DNA of 64,000 nt from Desulfonema magnum (GTDB lineage Bacteria; Desulfobacterota; Desulfobacteria; Desulfobacterales; 4be13): the NCBI RefSeq assembly GCF_017377395.1, contig NZ_CP061800.1, positions 5,043,633-5,107,632 of the forward strand, in the 5' to 3' direction. The notes under the pieces were generated by a model that was given only the letters and a program-made list of their open reading frames with translations, was not told the DNA's origin and made no database searches. Position numbers and translations under genes: made by a program. Positions 44,506 through 53,103 of this stretch are shown here, in pieces. How positions within the stretch are numbered: the first letter of the stretch is position 1; each line of letters begins with the position of its first letter.

Positions 44506-47500
44506 TCACGGGAAATAACTTATTGCTGAAAATTTCCTTTCGGATTCTGCGTCAGGATCATTTCCTTCAATATAGGTATGCCAATACATATCAAACCCGC
44601 TGTAAATGTCCATGTCAGTCGTTTCCACACTGGATTCACCCACCGTGTTCGGATTAAGCCATGACTTAATATCATCGGGGAGATCAGCGATTGTCCAGTT
44701 TGTTGCGTTTTCGTTCATATTTGCAGTCCAGGACAAAGGGGCGCCGTCATCCCCGACACCATGAAGTATAATGGTCATCCAGTCTTTTTCCATGGTTCCG
44801 GAAAATGACCAACTGAAAGTCATTGTCCGGGTGTCATAGCTCAGATTTTCAAAACTGAAATTCGGCATGGGAATATTCAGGGACTGAGGAATGCTGTCAT
44901 ATTTTTTCTCCGTACTCAGCGACGTTTCACCAGGCGCGTATTTCTTGGTTGAAGCTGAGACCTGGTAAGTATCCACAGGGAATTCATTGGGAAAACCAAG
45001 AATACCTGAAGTCCTCGGAACCTCGGCTCCCTCCTGACCCCAGACATAGCGGATGCCTTTCCTGACCCCGGAGATGATGATATCCCGCACCGGAACCGGA
45101 GGCTGTGTATTCCATGATATTTCAAAAGGTTCCATGTTCATGGGAATGGTATAGCTGATGTTTTCTGAAAGGTTCTGATCCAGAAGAAACCCGTATTTTA
45201 CAAGACGCTGTCCGTAATCATCATCAAAGCGGGTGCCGGTTGCCAGGAAACTGATTTTTCCATCATCCTGGATGTTTCCCGGACATACATTTATATTGCT
45301 GAATAGCACATTATCCTGAGAAAAAGCGTTAAACGGCAGAAGAGATACCCAGGCCACGTCCGCAGGGTGTCCCCCATCTCCCCATGCCAGTGTGGCGCTG
45401 ATTACAGCATCAGGGGTTTCACAGTAATATTCATCACCGGATGACGGATACACATAATAAATAACGTTGCCCACAGGCACGTTCACGAAAGTCTTGATGT
45501 AGCGCGAAGTCCAATCCCCCCATTCGCTGCTGAACGTCTGTTCATATGCAATGCTCACCGTGGCCCGCTCACGGCCAATATTTCCAAAGTCAGCGATACC
45601 GTCGGCATCTGTCTTTATGAATCGCTCTGCCCCCTTGTTATCGGTTCCATGCAAAATGACATAAACATCAGGCACAGGCTGATTGCTTTCCGAATCGTCT
45701 TTCATCGTGAATTTAAGGGAAGTTCCCTGCACAGTTCCCCCCCAGATCACAGTTCTTGTCTCACTTGTCTCGCCTGTTTTGTCATCACTCACCGTAAGCT
45801 TGATAACGGCTGTGCCTGCTCCTGAAGGGGCAGTCCACGTTGTCAGGGGGCCGGTGACACTGCTCAGGCTTCCTTCTGTTGCCTGCCATTTGTAAGTGAT
45901 CGGATCGTTATCAGGGTCATGCGCCGAGGCAGTGAAAACCACCTGCTGTCCCGGGGCTGCCTCGTCTGTGGTGTCCTGATTCAGTGCGTCAATCAGAGGG
46001 ACACGGTTGGGCAGAACAATGTTCACAGTTACCGGCGTGCTGTCATTTATCCGGACACTTTTGCTGATAAGCCCCGGAACAAAAAGGAGAATATCAAAAT
46101 TAAGCGGCACATCCGTTTCATACTGACCATTGACATCTGTGACCCCCGCGAATCCGAAGTTTGAACAGATTTGAAAGTCAGGAGCAGGGCTGCCAGATAT
46201 CTCTCTGGTGATTGTCCCCTGAATTCTTCCGTCAAATTTTACGCGGATATGATTTGACAACTCATAGCACGCACCGGAGTTGTCAGTGGTGACTGCCTGT
46301 GTATCTCCGACTTGGATGACATTGGTATTGATCTCTCCTTCAGATGCGTCTGTCACCTGATACGGAAACTCAATATTTCCGGCTCTGGCTACAATGCTCA
46401 CTTTTTCGGGATGCTGAGGATCAGGGCTTTGTTTTATGTTCACACATACTCTGCCATTAATGCCCGTGAACGAAGGTTTGGAAACGCTGTTATATGAGAC
46501 ACCTTTTGCTACAACCTCAGTTCCCTGTATGGGGCTTCCGTTTTTATCCTCGACAATGACGCAGATACAGGCATATTCATCAATGGCTTTGCCCGCGTTC
46601 CACCATGTAAGATGATTCACTTTGCCCCGGACATACAACATGCCTTCTGTTTCTATAACTTCAGCATCCTGAATTCCTTGTATATCCGGATCAGCATCTT
46701 CTCTGATCCATGCCCCTTTGATTTCATTATAAGACCACCACGGTATTGTTCCTTTCTCAGCATCACCGGGAATATAAGTTCCTGCGTTTTCCCCGCCTGT
46801 CTGGTACTCATCCGGCAGACAAAGCGCTATCCGTGCAGGCCGGGACAGTTGTTTTATCTCGTTTTCCCGGGAGTCTGTGATGGTAATTTCGCTGAAAGCA
46901 ATGCTTTCAAGCGGCGTATCCGGTTCCGAATCTTCGCTGGAAGCTGCCATATAGTCTCCTGGAAAAACAGCCTGTCCTTTGTCTGCGGACGGATCACCGA
47001 TGGCAATGCTCACGCTGACATTGCCCGGGACAGCTTCTTCAAGACTATTGGGAAGAAGGTCAAATCTGGCTTTCATTTTTCCCTTGTCGTCGCTGACCTC
47101 CAATGTCTGATTTTCTGTCTGAACCACGGACTTAGTGATATCGTAACCCATCAGTTTGGCAGATACGGAATAAGCGTTTCCATCTTTCGCGGGAAGACTC
47201 CGCTGAAAGGTGGCATATTGGTCCTTTTCATATGTGATGGTTATGTTTCCGGTTTCAGAAAGCGGCACATGTTCAAGCCGGTAGTTGCCATTGGCATCGG
47301 TTGTTGTGGAAATGCCGCCAGCCGAAACCTTTACATTTGCCAATCCGCCGCTTTCAGTGACCTGACCTGCCAGATGAACTCCGGATTCCTGCTCAGAGAT
47401 GAGTCCGGCCGTCTTTCGAAGTCCGTAAATAACTTCAGCAAGCCCGATTTTGCCATCACCATCAACGTCATCAGAGCCACAGAATTTTGCAGGTTTGTCG

Positions 47501-47664
47501 TTGCAGAGGATCTGCAAAGCAATAACAATATCATCCAGCGTCACAATATTGTCACAATTGATATCTCCCTTTGCAAAAGCTGTGTCCGTACCTGATGCAA
47601 ACACTCCCAACACCAGGACAGTAATAAAAAAGCAGAAAACTGGTTTTTTATATTTATTACTCAT
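44506..47664 (-). CDS. Large secreted protein with dockerin and Ig-like domains
   Basis: A protein of about 1052 residues from the ATG at 47664, which has AGGAG upstream. It has a signal peptide (VFCFFITVLVLGVFASGTDTA). A dockerin-type module follows directly, with two calcium loops (DINCDNIVTLDD and DVDGDGKIGLAE). Then come a carboxypeptidase-regulatory-like repeat (VKVSAGGISTTTDANGNYRL) and, in the middle, Ig/PKD-like sequence (AHDPDNDPITYKWQATEG). The C-terminal part has no domain that I recognise. It is probably extracellular or surface-located. The frame upstream of the ATG is made of a palindromic repeat and is excluded. Its role is unknown. Confidence 0.8.
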   Translation of the reverse strand: MSNKYKKPVFCFFITVLVLGVFASGTDTAFAKGDINCDNIVTLDDIVIALQILCNDKPAKFCGSDDVDGDGKIGLAEVIYGLRKTAGLISEQESGVHLAGQVTESGGLANVKVSAGGISTTTDANGNYRLEHVPLSETGNITITYEKDQYATFQRSLPAKDGNAYSVSAKLMGYDITKSVVQTENQTLEVSDDKGKMKARFDLLPNSLEEAVPGNVSVSIAIGDPSADKGQAVFPGDYMAASSEDSEPDTPLESIAFSEITITDSRENEIKQLSRPARIALCLPDEYQTGGENAGTYIPGDAEKGTIPWWSYNEIKGAWIREDADPDIQGIQDAEVIETEGMLYVRGKVNHLTWWNAGKAIDEYACICVIVEDKNGSPIQGTEVVAKGVSYNSVSKPSFTGINGRVCVNIKQSPDPQHPEKVSIVARAGNIEFPYQVTDASEGEINTNVIQVGDTQAVTTDNSGACYELSNHIRVKFDGRIQGTITREISGSPAPDFQICSNFGFAGVTDVNGQYETDVPLNFDILLFVPGLISKSVRINDSTPVTVNIVLPNRVPLIDALNQDTTDEAAPGQQVVFTASAHDPDNDPITYKWQATEGSLSSVTGPLTTWTAPSGAGTAVIKLTVSDDKTGETSETRTVIWGGTVQGTSLKFTMKDDSESNQPVPDVYVILHGTDNKGAERFIKTDADGIADFGNIGRERATVSIAYEQTFSSEWGDWTSRYIKTFVNVPVGNVIYYVYPSSGDEYYCETPDAVISATLAWGDGGHPADVAWVSLLPFNAFSQDNVLFSNINVCPGNIQDDGKISFLATGTRFDDDYGQRLVKYGFLLDQNLSENISYTIPMNMEPFEISWNTQPPVPVRDIIISGVRKGIRYVWGQEGAEVPRTSGILGFPNEFPVDTYQVSASTKKYAPGETSLSTEKKYDSIPQSLNIPMPNFSFENLSYDTRTMTFSWSFSGTMEKDWMTIILHGVGDDGAPLSWTANMNENATNWTIADLPDDIKSWLNPNTVGESSVETTDMDIYSGFDMYWHTYIEGNDPDAESERKFSAISYFP

Positions 47665-48780
47665 TTTTTTCTCCTTTAAAAACAGACCAAACAGGCAATA
47701 ACTGAGAATAAAATTCAATTTGACAGGAGTGATAAAATCCGGGTTTTCAAAATGTATTTTCACGCTAAAGAAATGAACCGGAGAATCTGGTCCTGTCTTG
47801 AGGGTGCAATCCCAAAATGACGTAAATACTGTAACTATCTGAAATCATTAAAACCGATATTTCGACAGAATTTCTATTTTTTTCATTTATTTCAGAATGT
47901 TATACAATTTAAGCATTTCGAATCGTCACTTTGGGAACACACCCATCGGGTGATGCAAAACAATTGGGACAGCTATTTATATGTTACACACAATTTACAA
48001 TTAATGGTCATCAGATCAGAACTTTTTTTAATTTTTTTGTAATTCTGAACAGGGTTTTCAATCTCGCGGAACTTCAGGGAAGTTTTTCAGGAAGATAAAG
48101 CAAAACAGAGAACGCATTCGGCTCAGGTTATGGGGACGGGTTCCATTCAATTGAAAATTTTGTAAAATCAAGCTGTTATATGGTCATACCAAAATCCGGA
48201 CCATCTGCTGATTTTTCAAACAAATTCGGACGATTTTTCCAGAAAATCCCATTGAACGGAACCAGTGCCTAAAGGGGCAGCGTTTTTATTTTCCGAGCCG
48301 CTGCGCGTTTGTGAACGCGTTTTTTATACTCGATGATCAAGTTTTTCTGAGGGATTTCCCCAAAAATAAAATACCCGGTGCAGGGTGGACGGAGCGAAGC
48401 GAAACCCACCGCACAAGGTGGGTTGCGCTTCGCTCCACCCACCCTACTATCTGACCAAATAAATTATGGAGGGTTTTGGATTCTGTAATCCTCTTTTACA
48501 AAAGGATTTTTGAACATTTTCACTCGTCAAAACTTATTTGGTCAGGTAACTATATTTTTTGTACCGGGTATATTATTTATTTCGAGTTTTCTGACCCGAT
48601 TCGAACAAAAAACCTGACCATCGGGTTATAACAAAAATCCGGAAAGCAAAAATAAACGCTCATGAAAAAGCCGGGTTTTTCATCCCCGGTTATGAAAATA
48701 TTTTCAATGAAAACAGATAAAAAACCCGGCTTTTCAGAATGTATTTTCACGGTAAAGCAAAGCCTTTTTTTGCATAATTA
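47665..48780. repeat. Gene-free region with four repeat elements
   Basis: No gene is supported in 1.1 kb. A half copy of the TCACGGTAAA-type palindrome lies at 47731-47768. A GGGTGGG-type palindrome occupies 48351-48589, interrupted by a smaller element at 48451-48548. A full TCACGGTAAA-type palindrome lies at 48651-48756, just past the NarL-type gene. The segment 47770-48340 is AT-rich and shows no other structure that I can support. Confidence 0.75.
48451..48548. mobile_element. Small palindromic insertion with 5-bp flanking repeat
   Basis: Ends CTGACCAAATAA and TTATTTGGTCAG enclose about 98 bases. ACTAT occurs immediately to the left (48446-48450) and to the right (48549-48553). It interrupts a GGGTGGG-type palindrome at a point where the uninterrupted copy at 3217-3320 continues directly. 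It has no coding capacity. Confidence 0.6.
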
Positions 48781-49470
48781 TCAGATGCTGCTGTCTGGTG
48801 TCTCATCCCAGAGTTCAGGACCGATGATCCCTATTTTTATGGCATATTTTACCATTTCAACCATATTATGAATATCCAGTTTTCTCATGGTATTTGCACG
48901 GTGTTTATCCACTGTTTTTGAACTGATGCAGAGAATATCAGCGATTTCCGCATTGGATTTTCCTTCAACCAGCAGTCGGAACACCTGCTGTTCGCGCTCG
49001 GAAAGAAGATTGTAACCACTTACAGCTGGTTGTTTTTCTTCCCTGTTTTTCAAAAAAGTATGGATCAGTTTTGAATTGATCTTGGAACTCAGAAAATACT
49101 CTCCCCGGTGCGCCGCCCTGATGGCTTCGAGCACATCTGTTGTGGGAGATGCCTTGAGCACATAGCCCAGTGCGCCGGAATTCAGCGCCTGATACACATA
49201 AGCATCTTTAATATGCATTGACAGAAGCACCACCTGGGTATCAGGCGCGGATTCCTTAATCAGACTCACCGCCTCCAAACCATTTAACTGCGGCATGGCA
49301 ATATCAAGCAGCGCGACATTGGGATGAAGCGATTTTACTTTTTTTACCGCCTGCATACCATCTGTGGCCTCATCCACCACTTCTATATCTGACTGTTCAT
49401 CCAAAAGTTTTCGCAGCCCTTCTCTTACAACAGCATGGTCATCAGCTATTAACACTCTGATTTTTTCCAT
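48781..49470 (-). CDS. NarL/LuxR-type response regulator
   Basis: A response regulator of 229 residues from the ATG at 49470, which has GGGAG upstream. The receiver has DDHAVVREGLRKLL and the phospho-accepting aspartate in VALLDIAMPQLNGLEAV. The C-terminal LuxR-type HTH contains LSEREQQVFRLLVEGKSNAE and SSKTVDKHRANTMRKL. It is the likely partner of the histidine kinase encoded just upstream; 58 bases separate them. The regulated genes are unknown. Confidence 0.94.
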   Translation of the reverse strand: MEKIRVLIADDHAVVREGLRKLLDEQSDIEVVDEATDGMQAVKKVKSLHPNVALLDIAMPQLNGLEAVSLIKESAPDTQVVLLSMHIKDAYVYQALNSGALGYVLKASPTTDVLEAIRAAHRGEYFLSSKINSKLIHTFLKNREEKQPAVSGYNLLSEREQQVFRLLVEGKSNAEIADILCISSKTVDKHRANTMRKLDIHNMVEMVKYAIKIGIIGPELWDETPDSSI

Positions 49471-49528
49471 TATATTTTCTCCCTTTTTATGAAGACTGAA
49501 AATTGAAGATAATATGCCATGAAAGCCA

Positions 49529-51868
49529 TCAGTCTTCAATATTCAAATTTCTGTTTTCCACAGGTAGTTCAGCCCTGATTGTGGTTCCTTTCCCTTTTTC
49601 GGAACGGAATTCAATGGTTCCTTTCACAGCGACGATTCGTTCCCGCATTCCCAGCAGCCCGATGCCATCCCTGCCTCTGGTCTGCTCGTCAAACCCCACA
49701 CCGTCATCTGTAATGACAAAGATGACATTGGGATGATTGTAGGTCAGAGTGACATCCACCTTTTCAGCCTTTGCATGTTTGACAATGTTATTCACGCTTT
49801 CCTGAAAAACCCTGTATAAAACCAGCTCAAGATCAGGGGCTATCCGTTTTCTGAATCCGATGGCCTGAAAATCAATCTGAATATCTTCCCGCTGCTCAGT
49901 AAACTCCTTAATATACCATTCCAATGTGGGAACAAGTCCCAGATCATCAAGCAAATCGGGTCTCAGATCAGATGAAATACTCCTGATTTTATCACCCAGC
50001 TGCTCGATAAGTGTGACCAGGTCCCCGATACTTTTTCGCTGTTCTTCGTATTCTTCCGGTATGGAATTGTGCAAAGTTTCAGCCCCCATATGAAGGGCTG
50101 CCAACGTCTGACCGAATTCATCATGAAGGTCCTGGGCAAGTTCTTTTTTGCCTTCTTCACCAATAGTGATGAGCCGGCTGGAAAGATGTCTGATTTCCTT
50201 TTCGATTTGTTTACGTTCAGCGATCTCTTTCTGAAGTTCGACAGAGTGTTCTTTTTCCAATTCATTGACTTTTTTCAAGGCTTCAACCATTTTGTTGTAA
50301 GAACCGCTGAGAACACCTGTTTCTTCTTCAATAATGTCAACCGACGGATCAGAGGGTTCCAAATCATCGTCCATGGCCAAATCATCGTCCATGGCCAGGG
50401 TGTTCTTGTTCATTGTTAATTGTTCCGCTCTCATTGACAGTTCATCTATTTTTAACAGCAGATGATGATGATGATCTTTTATTGACGAATCTTCTTTTAT
50501 TGGCAAAGTGTCTTCCATTAAATAATCTTCCATTAAATATTCCGCCATCAGATATTCATCTTTAAACTTTGAGGCCAGAGGCTCCATGAAGCGTCTGAAT
50601 AAAATTGCTACTGTAATAATAATTAAAAGCAGCAACAATAAAAAAATGATTGAAACAAATCTGGTAATCATTTTTTTGGTCTCGGAATTCATAGTGTCCA
50701 GAATTTTCCCGACTGAGGCAAGCGCAGCGCTTTCCGGAATTACAACCCCCATACGCCATCCCGTGGAAGCCATGGAATGGAATAAAATGACATATGAAGT
50801 CCCGTTCAGACTCAGGGATATAACATCGTGATCTTTTTTAATCATACGCTGCCCTATTTCCCTGACTCGGGGGTCAGAAGAATCCGACAGGCCGTATTCA
50901 AGAACAACCCCCGCGTTCTCCAGTTTGTCCATGTCCGGTTCAAGGCCGAACTTTTCCAAATATTCCAATGGAAAAGCAATAAGTTTGCCAGTATCATCAA
51001 CAAGAAAAGAAAAAAAATTGTTTGTTAGTACGCGGCCTCTCTTAGCTAAAGAAGGGGTTAATTTCTTATGGTCAAGTATGTTGTTCAAAAGAGTGTTCAG
51101 CGTGACATCAACACAGGCTGCCCCGATGTACCGTCCCGCGTTGCTATAAATCGGAGTGGTTGCAGTTATCACTAATCCGTGGCCTGCGTCATTCCGATGA
51201 ATATTGGTCCATACAGTCTTACGTGCGGCATTATTTTCCGGCCTTGAAATGTTATAAGAATTTGCGTTTCTCATATCATATTCTTTGGGGGACAGAAGGC
51301 TTTCCACGGCGTGGTCATTGGGATAATAGCGACCAAAACCGGACTCGGTGACAATATAAGCCGAAACAACTTCGGGATTTTTTTTCTGAACTTCCATGAT
51401 AAGCGGGTCAGTATGGGAAACCGCATTCAGTTTTTTTCTGATTTTCGGTGAGATGGCAGACGCTCCCCAATACATCACCATTGTTGTTTCAAAAGAATCA
51501 TTTGAAAAAATGCCATTTGGGGGATACACAGTCAACTTTTCATTGGAATTGAAAGGCGTTTTTCCGTAGGTATCCATGTGATCCAGAAAAAAACCGGCCT
51601 GTTTTGAAATCAGAGAGGAAGACAGGGCAATTTTCTGAAAAATGCTTTCATCTCTCATCATTTGTTCATACGTCAGACGGGACAGGAAAGTATCTGCCTG
51701 TTTTTTCATGTATGTTTCATTTTTTGATGTGTAAAGATTTTCAAGTTCCGCTGTCAGCCATTTTGCACCATAAAGTATAAATATTATTAATAAAATAAAA
51801 GAAAGCAACGCAGCGATGAGTAATTTGAAGCTTTTTTTCAAGCGCATCCAGTTTAACACGATAATCAC
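49529..51868 (-). CDS. NarX-type sensor histidine kinase with Cache domain
   Basis: A 779-residue kinase. A membrane helix near the N-terminus (LLIAALLSFILLIIFILYGA), a periplasmic Cache-like domain to about residue 400 (SAYIVTESGFGRYYPNDHAV, GHGLVITATTPIYSNAGRYI) and a second helix are followed by a cytosolic linker. The HisKA_3 motif AQDLHDEFGQTLAALHMG holds the phospho-accepting histidine. The ATPase part has FQESVNNIVKHAKA and DGIGLLGMRERI. The linker carries short repeats (YLMEDYLMED; AMDDDLAMDDDL; a run of four histidines) that look like microsatellite expansions. It lies upstream of the NarL-type gene. Confidence 0.92.
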   Translation of the reverse strand: MIIVLNWMRLKKSFKLLIAALLSFILLIIFILYGAKWLTAELENLYTSKNETYMKKQADTFLSRLTYEQMMRDESIFQKIALSSSLISKQAGFFLDHMDTYGKTPFNSNEKLTVYPPNGIFSNDSFETTMVMYWGASAISPKIRKKLNAVSHTDPLIMEVQKKNPEVVSAYIVTESGFGRYYPNDHAVESLLSPKEYDMRNANSYNISRPENNAARKTVWTNIHRNDAGHGLVITATTPIYSNAGRYIGAACVDVTLNTLLNNILDHKKLTPSLAKRGRVLTNNFFSFLVDDTGKLIAFPLEYLEKFGLEPDMDKLENAGVVLEYGLSDSSDPRVREIGQRMIKKDHDVISLSLNGTSYVILFHSMASTGWRMGVVIPESAALASVGKILDTMNSETKKMITRFVSIIFLLLLLLIIITVAILFRRFMEPLASKFKDEYLMAEYLMEDYLMEDTLPIKEDSSIKDHHHHLLLKIDELSMRAEQLTMNKNTLAMDDDLAMDDDLEPSDPSVDIIEEETGVLSGSYNKMVEALKKVNELEKEHSVELQKEIAERKQIEKEIRHLSSRLITIGEEGKKELAQDLHDEFGQTLAALHMGAETLHNSIPEEYEEQRKSIGDLVTLIEQLGDKIRSISSDLRPDLLDDLGLVPTLEWYIKEFTEQREDIQIDFQAIGFRKRIAPDLELVLYRVFQESVNNIVKHAKAEKVDVTLTYNHPNVIFVITDDGVGFDEQTRGRDGIGLLGMRERIVAVKGTIEFRSEKGKGTTIRAELPVENRNLNIED

Positions 51869-52309
51869 AACTCCTTAGGTGTTTTAGTGTTTTGGTATTT
51901 TGGTGTTTAAATGTTTAAGTGTTTAAGTATTTGACGTTAAACTTAAAATGCTTAACATATTATTTATCAGTCCCTTGATCTTTGGTCAAGAAAATGATAA
52001 TTTGTTTTTTTTACCGTGAAAATACATTTTGAAAACCCGGGTTTTTTATCTGAAAACATTTTCATAACCGGGGGCAAAAAACCCGGCTTTTTTATGAGCG
52101 TTTATTAAAATTACATTTACGAAATTCAGCAGTTCGGAAGTCTGCTGGGATATCCGGTCAGGGACAGCTTCGGATTGATACATTTGAAATATTTATGCCG
52201 GACTTGTCAAGCTGACAGAAGCGGGTCAGAGAAATTTTTTTGAGTCACCAAAGTTTTCAATCCCGCAGAACAATCTCAACTGCTGAGTTAAATTGAAAGG
52301 AATATACAA
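51869..52309. repeat. Intergenic: heptamers and palindrome
   Basis: A degenerate GTGTTTT/GTGTTTA heptamer tract runs from about 51880 to 51940. A TCACGGTAAA-type palindrome, in the orientation TTACCGTGAAAATACATTTT, occupies 52011-52107. No gene is present. The ribosome-binding site of cooC (AAAGGA) is at about 52297. Confidence 0.8.
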
Positions 52310-53065
52310 ATGAAATTAGCAATAAGCGGAAAAGGCGGCGTAGGCAAAACAACGTTTTCGGCGCTTCTGATACGGACGCTCAATGAACAGGGAAAGCATG
52401 TCCTGGCCATAGACGCTGATCCGGATGCAAATCTTGCGGCCGCCGTGGGCATTGCCGATTCTGACAAAGTAACGCCCATTTCTGAAATGAAAGAACTTAT
52501 TTTTGAAAGAACAGAGGCAAAACCGGGAACCATAGGGGGATTTTTTAAACTGAATCCCAAGGTGGATGATCTTCCGGATGCCTTGTCAGTGAAACTTGAC
52601 AATATCAAACTGATGCGTCTCGGGGGGGTCAAAAAGGGCGGGGGCGGATGTATCTGCCCGGAAAGTACGCTGCTAAAGGCGCTTGTCACATATATCGCTC
52701 TTCAGAGGGATGAGGTGGTGGTCATGGACATGGAAGCAGGGATTGAACACCTGGGCAGAGCAACGGCTCAGGCCGTCAACAAGCTTATTGTGGTCGTGGA
52801 ACCGGGCCGCCGCAGCATTGATACCGCGGGACATATCAGAAAACTTGCATCGGAAATCGGACTGCGGAATATTGCTGTGGTGGGAAACAAAATCCGCAGC
52901 AGCAAAGATGAAGAATTTTTAAGAACGCATCTGTCGGATTTGGAATTTCTTGGCTTTCTTCCGTATGATGACGCATTAATTGAGGCGGATTTAAATGACA
53001 CCTCACCGTTTGACGTGGATTCATCAGCAAAAGCAGAGATTAAAGAAATGATTAAAAAATTATAA
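52310..53065 (+). CDS. cooC: CooC-type nickel-insertion ATPase
   Basis: A 251-residue P-loop ATPase of the SIMIBI class. The deviant Walker A GKGGVGKTT is at residues 7-15, the aspartate motif is in VLAIDADPDANLAAAVG, and the CooC-specific CxC motif is in GGGGCICPES (C114, C116). CooC matures nickel in carbon monoxide dehydrogenase. No CODH, cooJ or acs gene is near, so it is an orphan here; a CODH may be elsewhere. A good Shine-Dalgarno sequence precedes the ATG. Confidence 0.93.
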   Translation: MKLAISGKGGVGKTTFSALLIRTLNEQGKHVLAIDADPDANLAAAVGIADSDKVTPISEMKELIFERTEAKPGTIGGFFKLNPKVDDLPDALSVKLDNIKLMRLGGVKKGGGGCICPESTLLKALVTYIALQRDEVVVMDMEAGIEHLGRATAQAVNKLIVVVEPGRRSIDTAGHIRKLASEIGLRNIAVVGNKIRSSKDEEFLRTHLSDLEFLGFLPYDDALIEADLNDTSPFDVDSSAKAEIKEMIKKL

Positions 53066-53070
53066 CTCAA

Positions 53071-53099
53071 GAAAACCGGGTTTTTTTAACTCGGTTTTT
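53071..53099 (+). terminator. Possible terminator after cooC
   Basis: AAAACCGGGTT pairs imperfectly with AACTCGGTTTTT, followed by a short T run. It lies between cooC and the helicase gene, whose ATG is just after it, so read-through or internal initiation would be needed for the helicase. Confidence 0.55.
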
Positions 53100-53103
53100 C
53101 GTC

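Noticed and set aside
46612..47595. Plus-strand 327-residue frame
   Set aside because: Antisense to the dockerin protein gene; no recognisable domains, and the minus-strand protein has clear domains and an SD.
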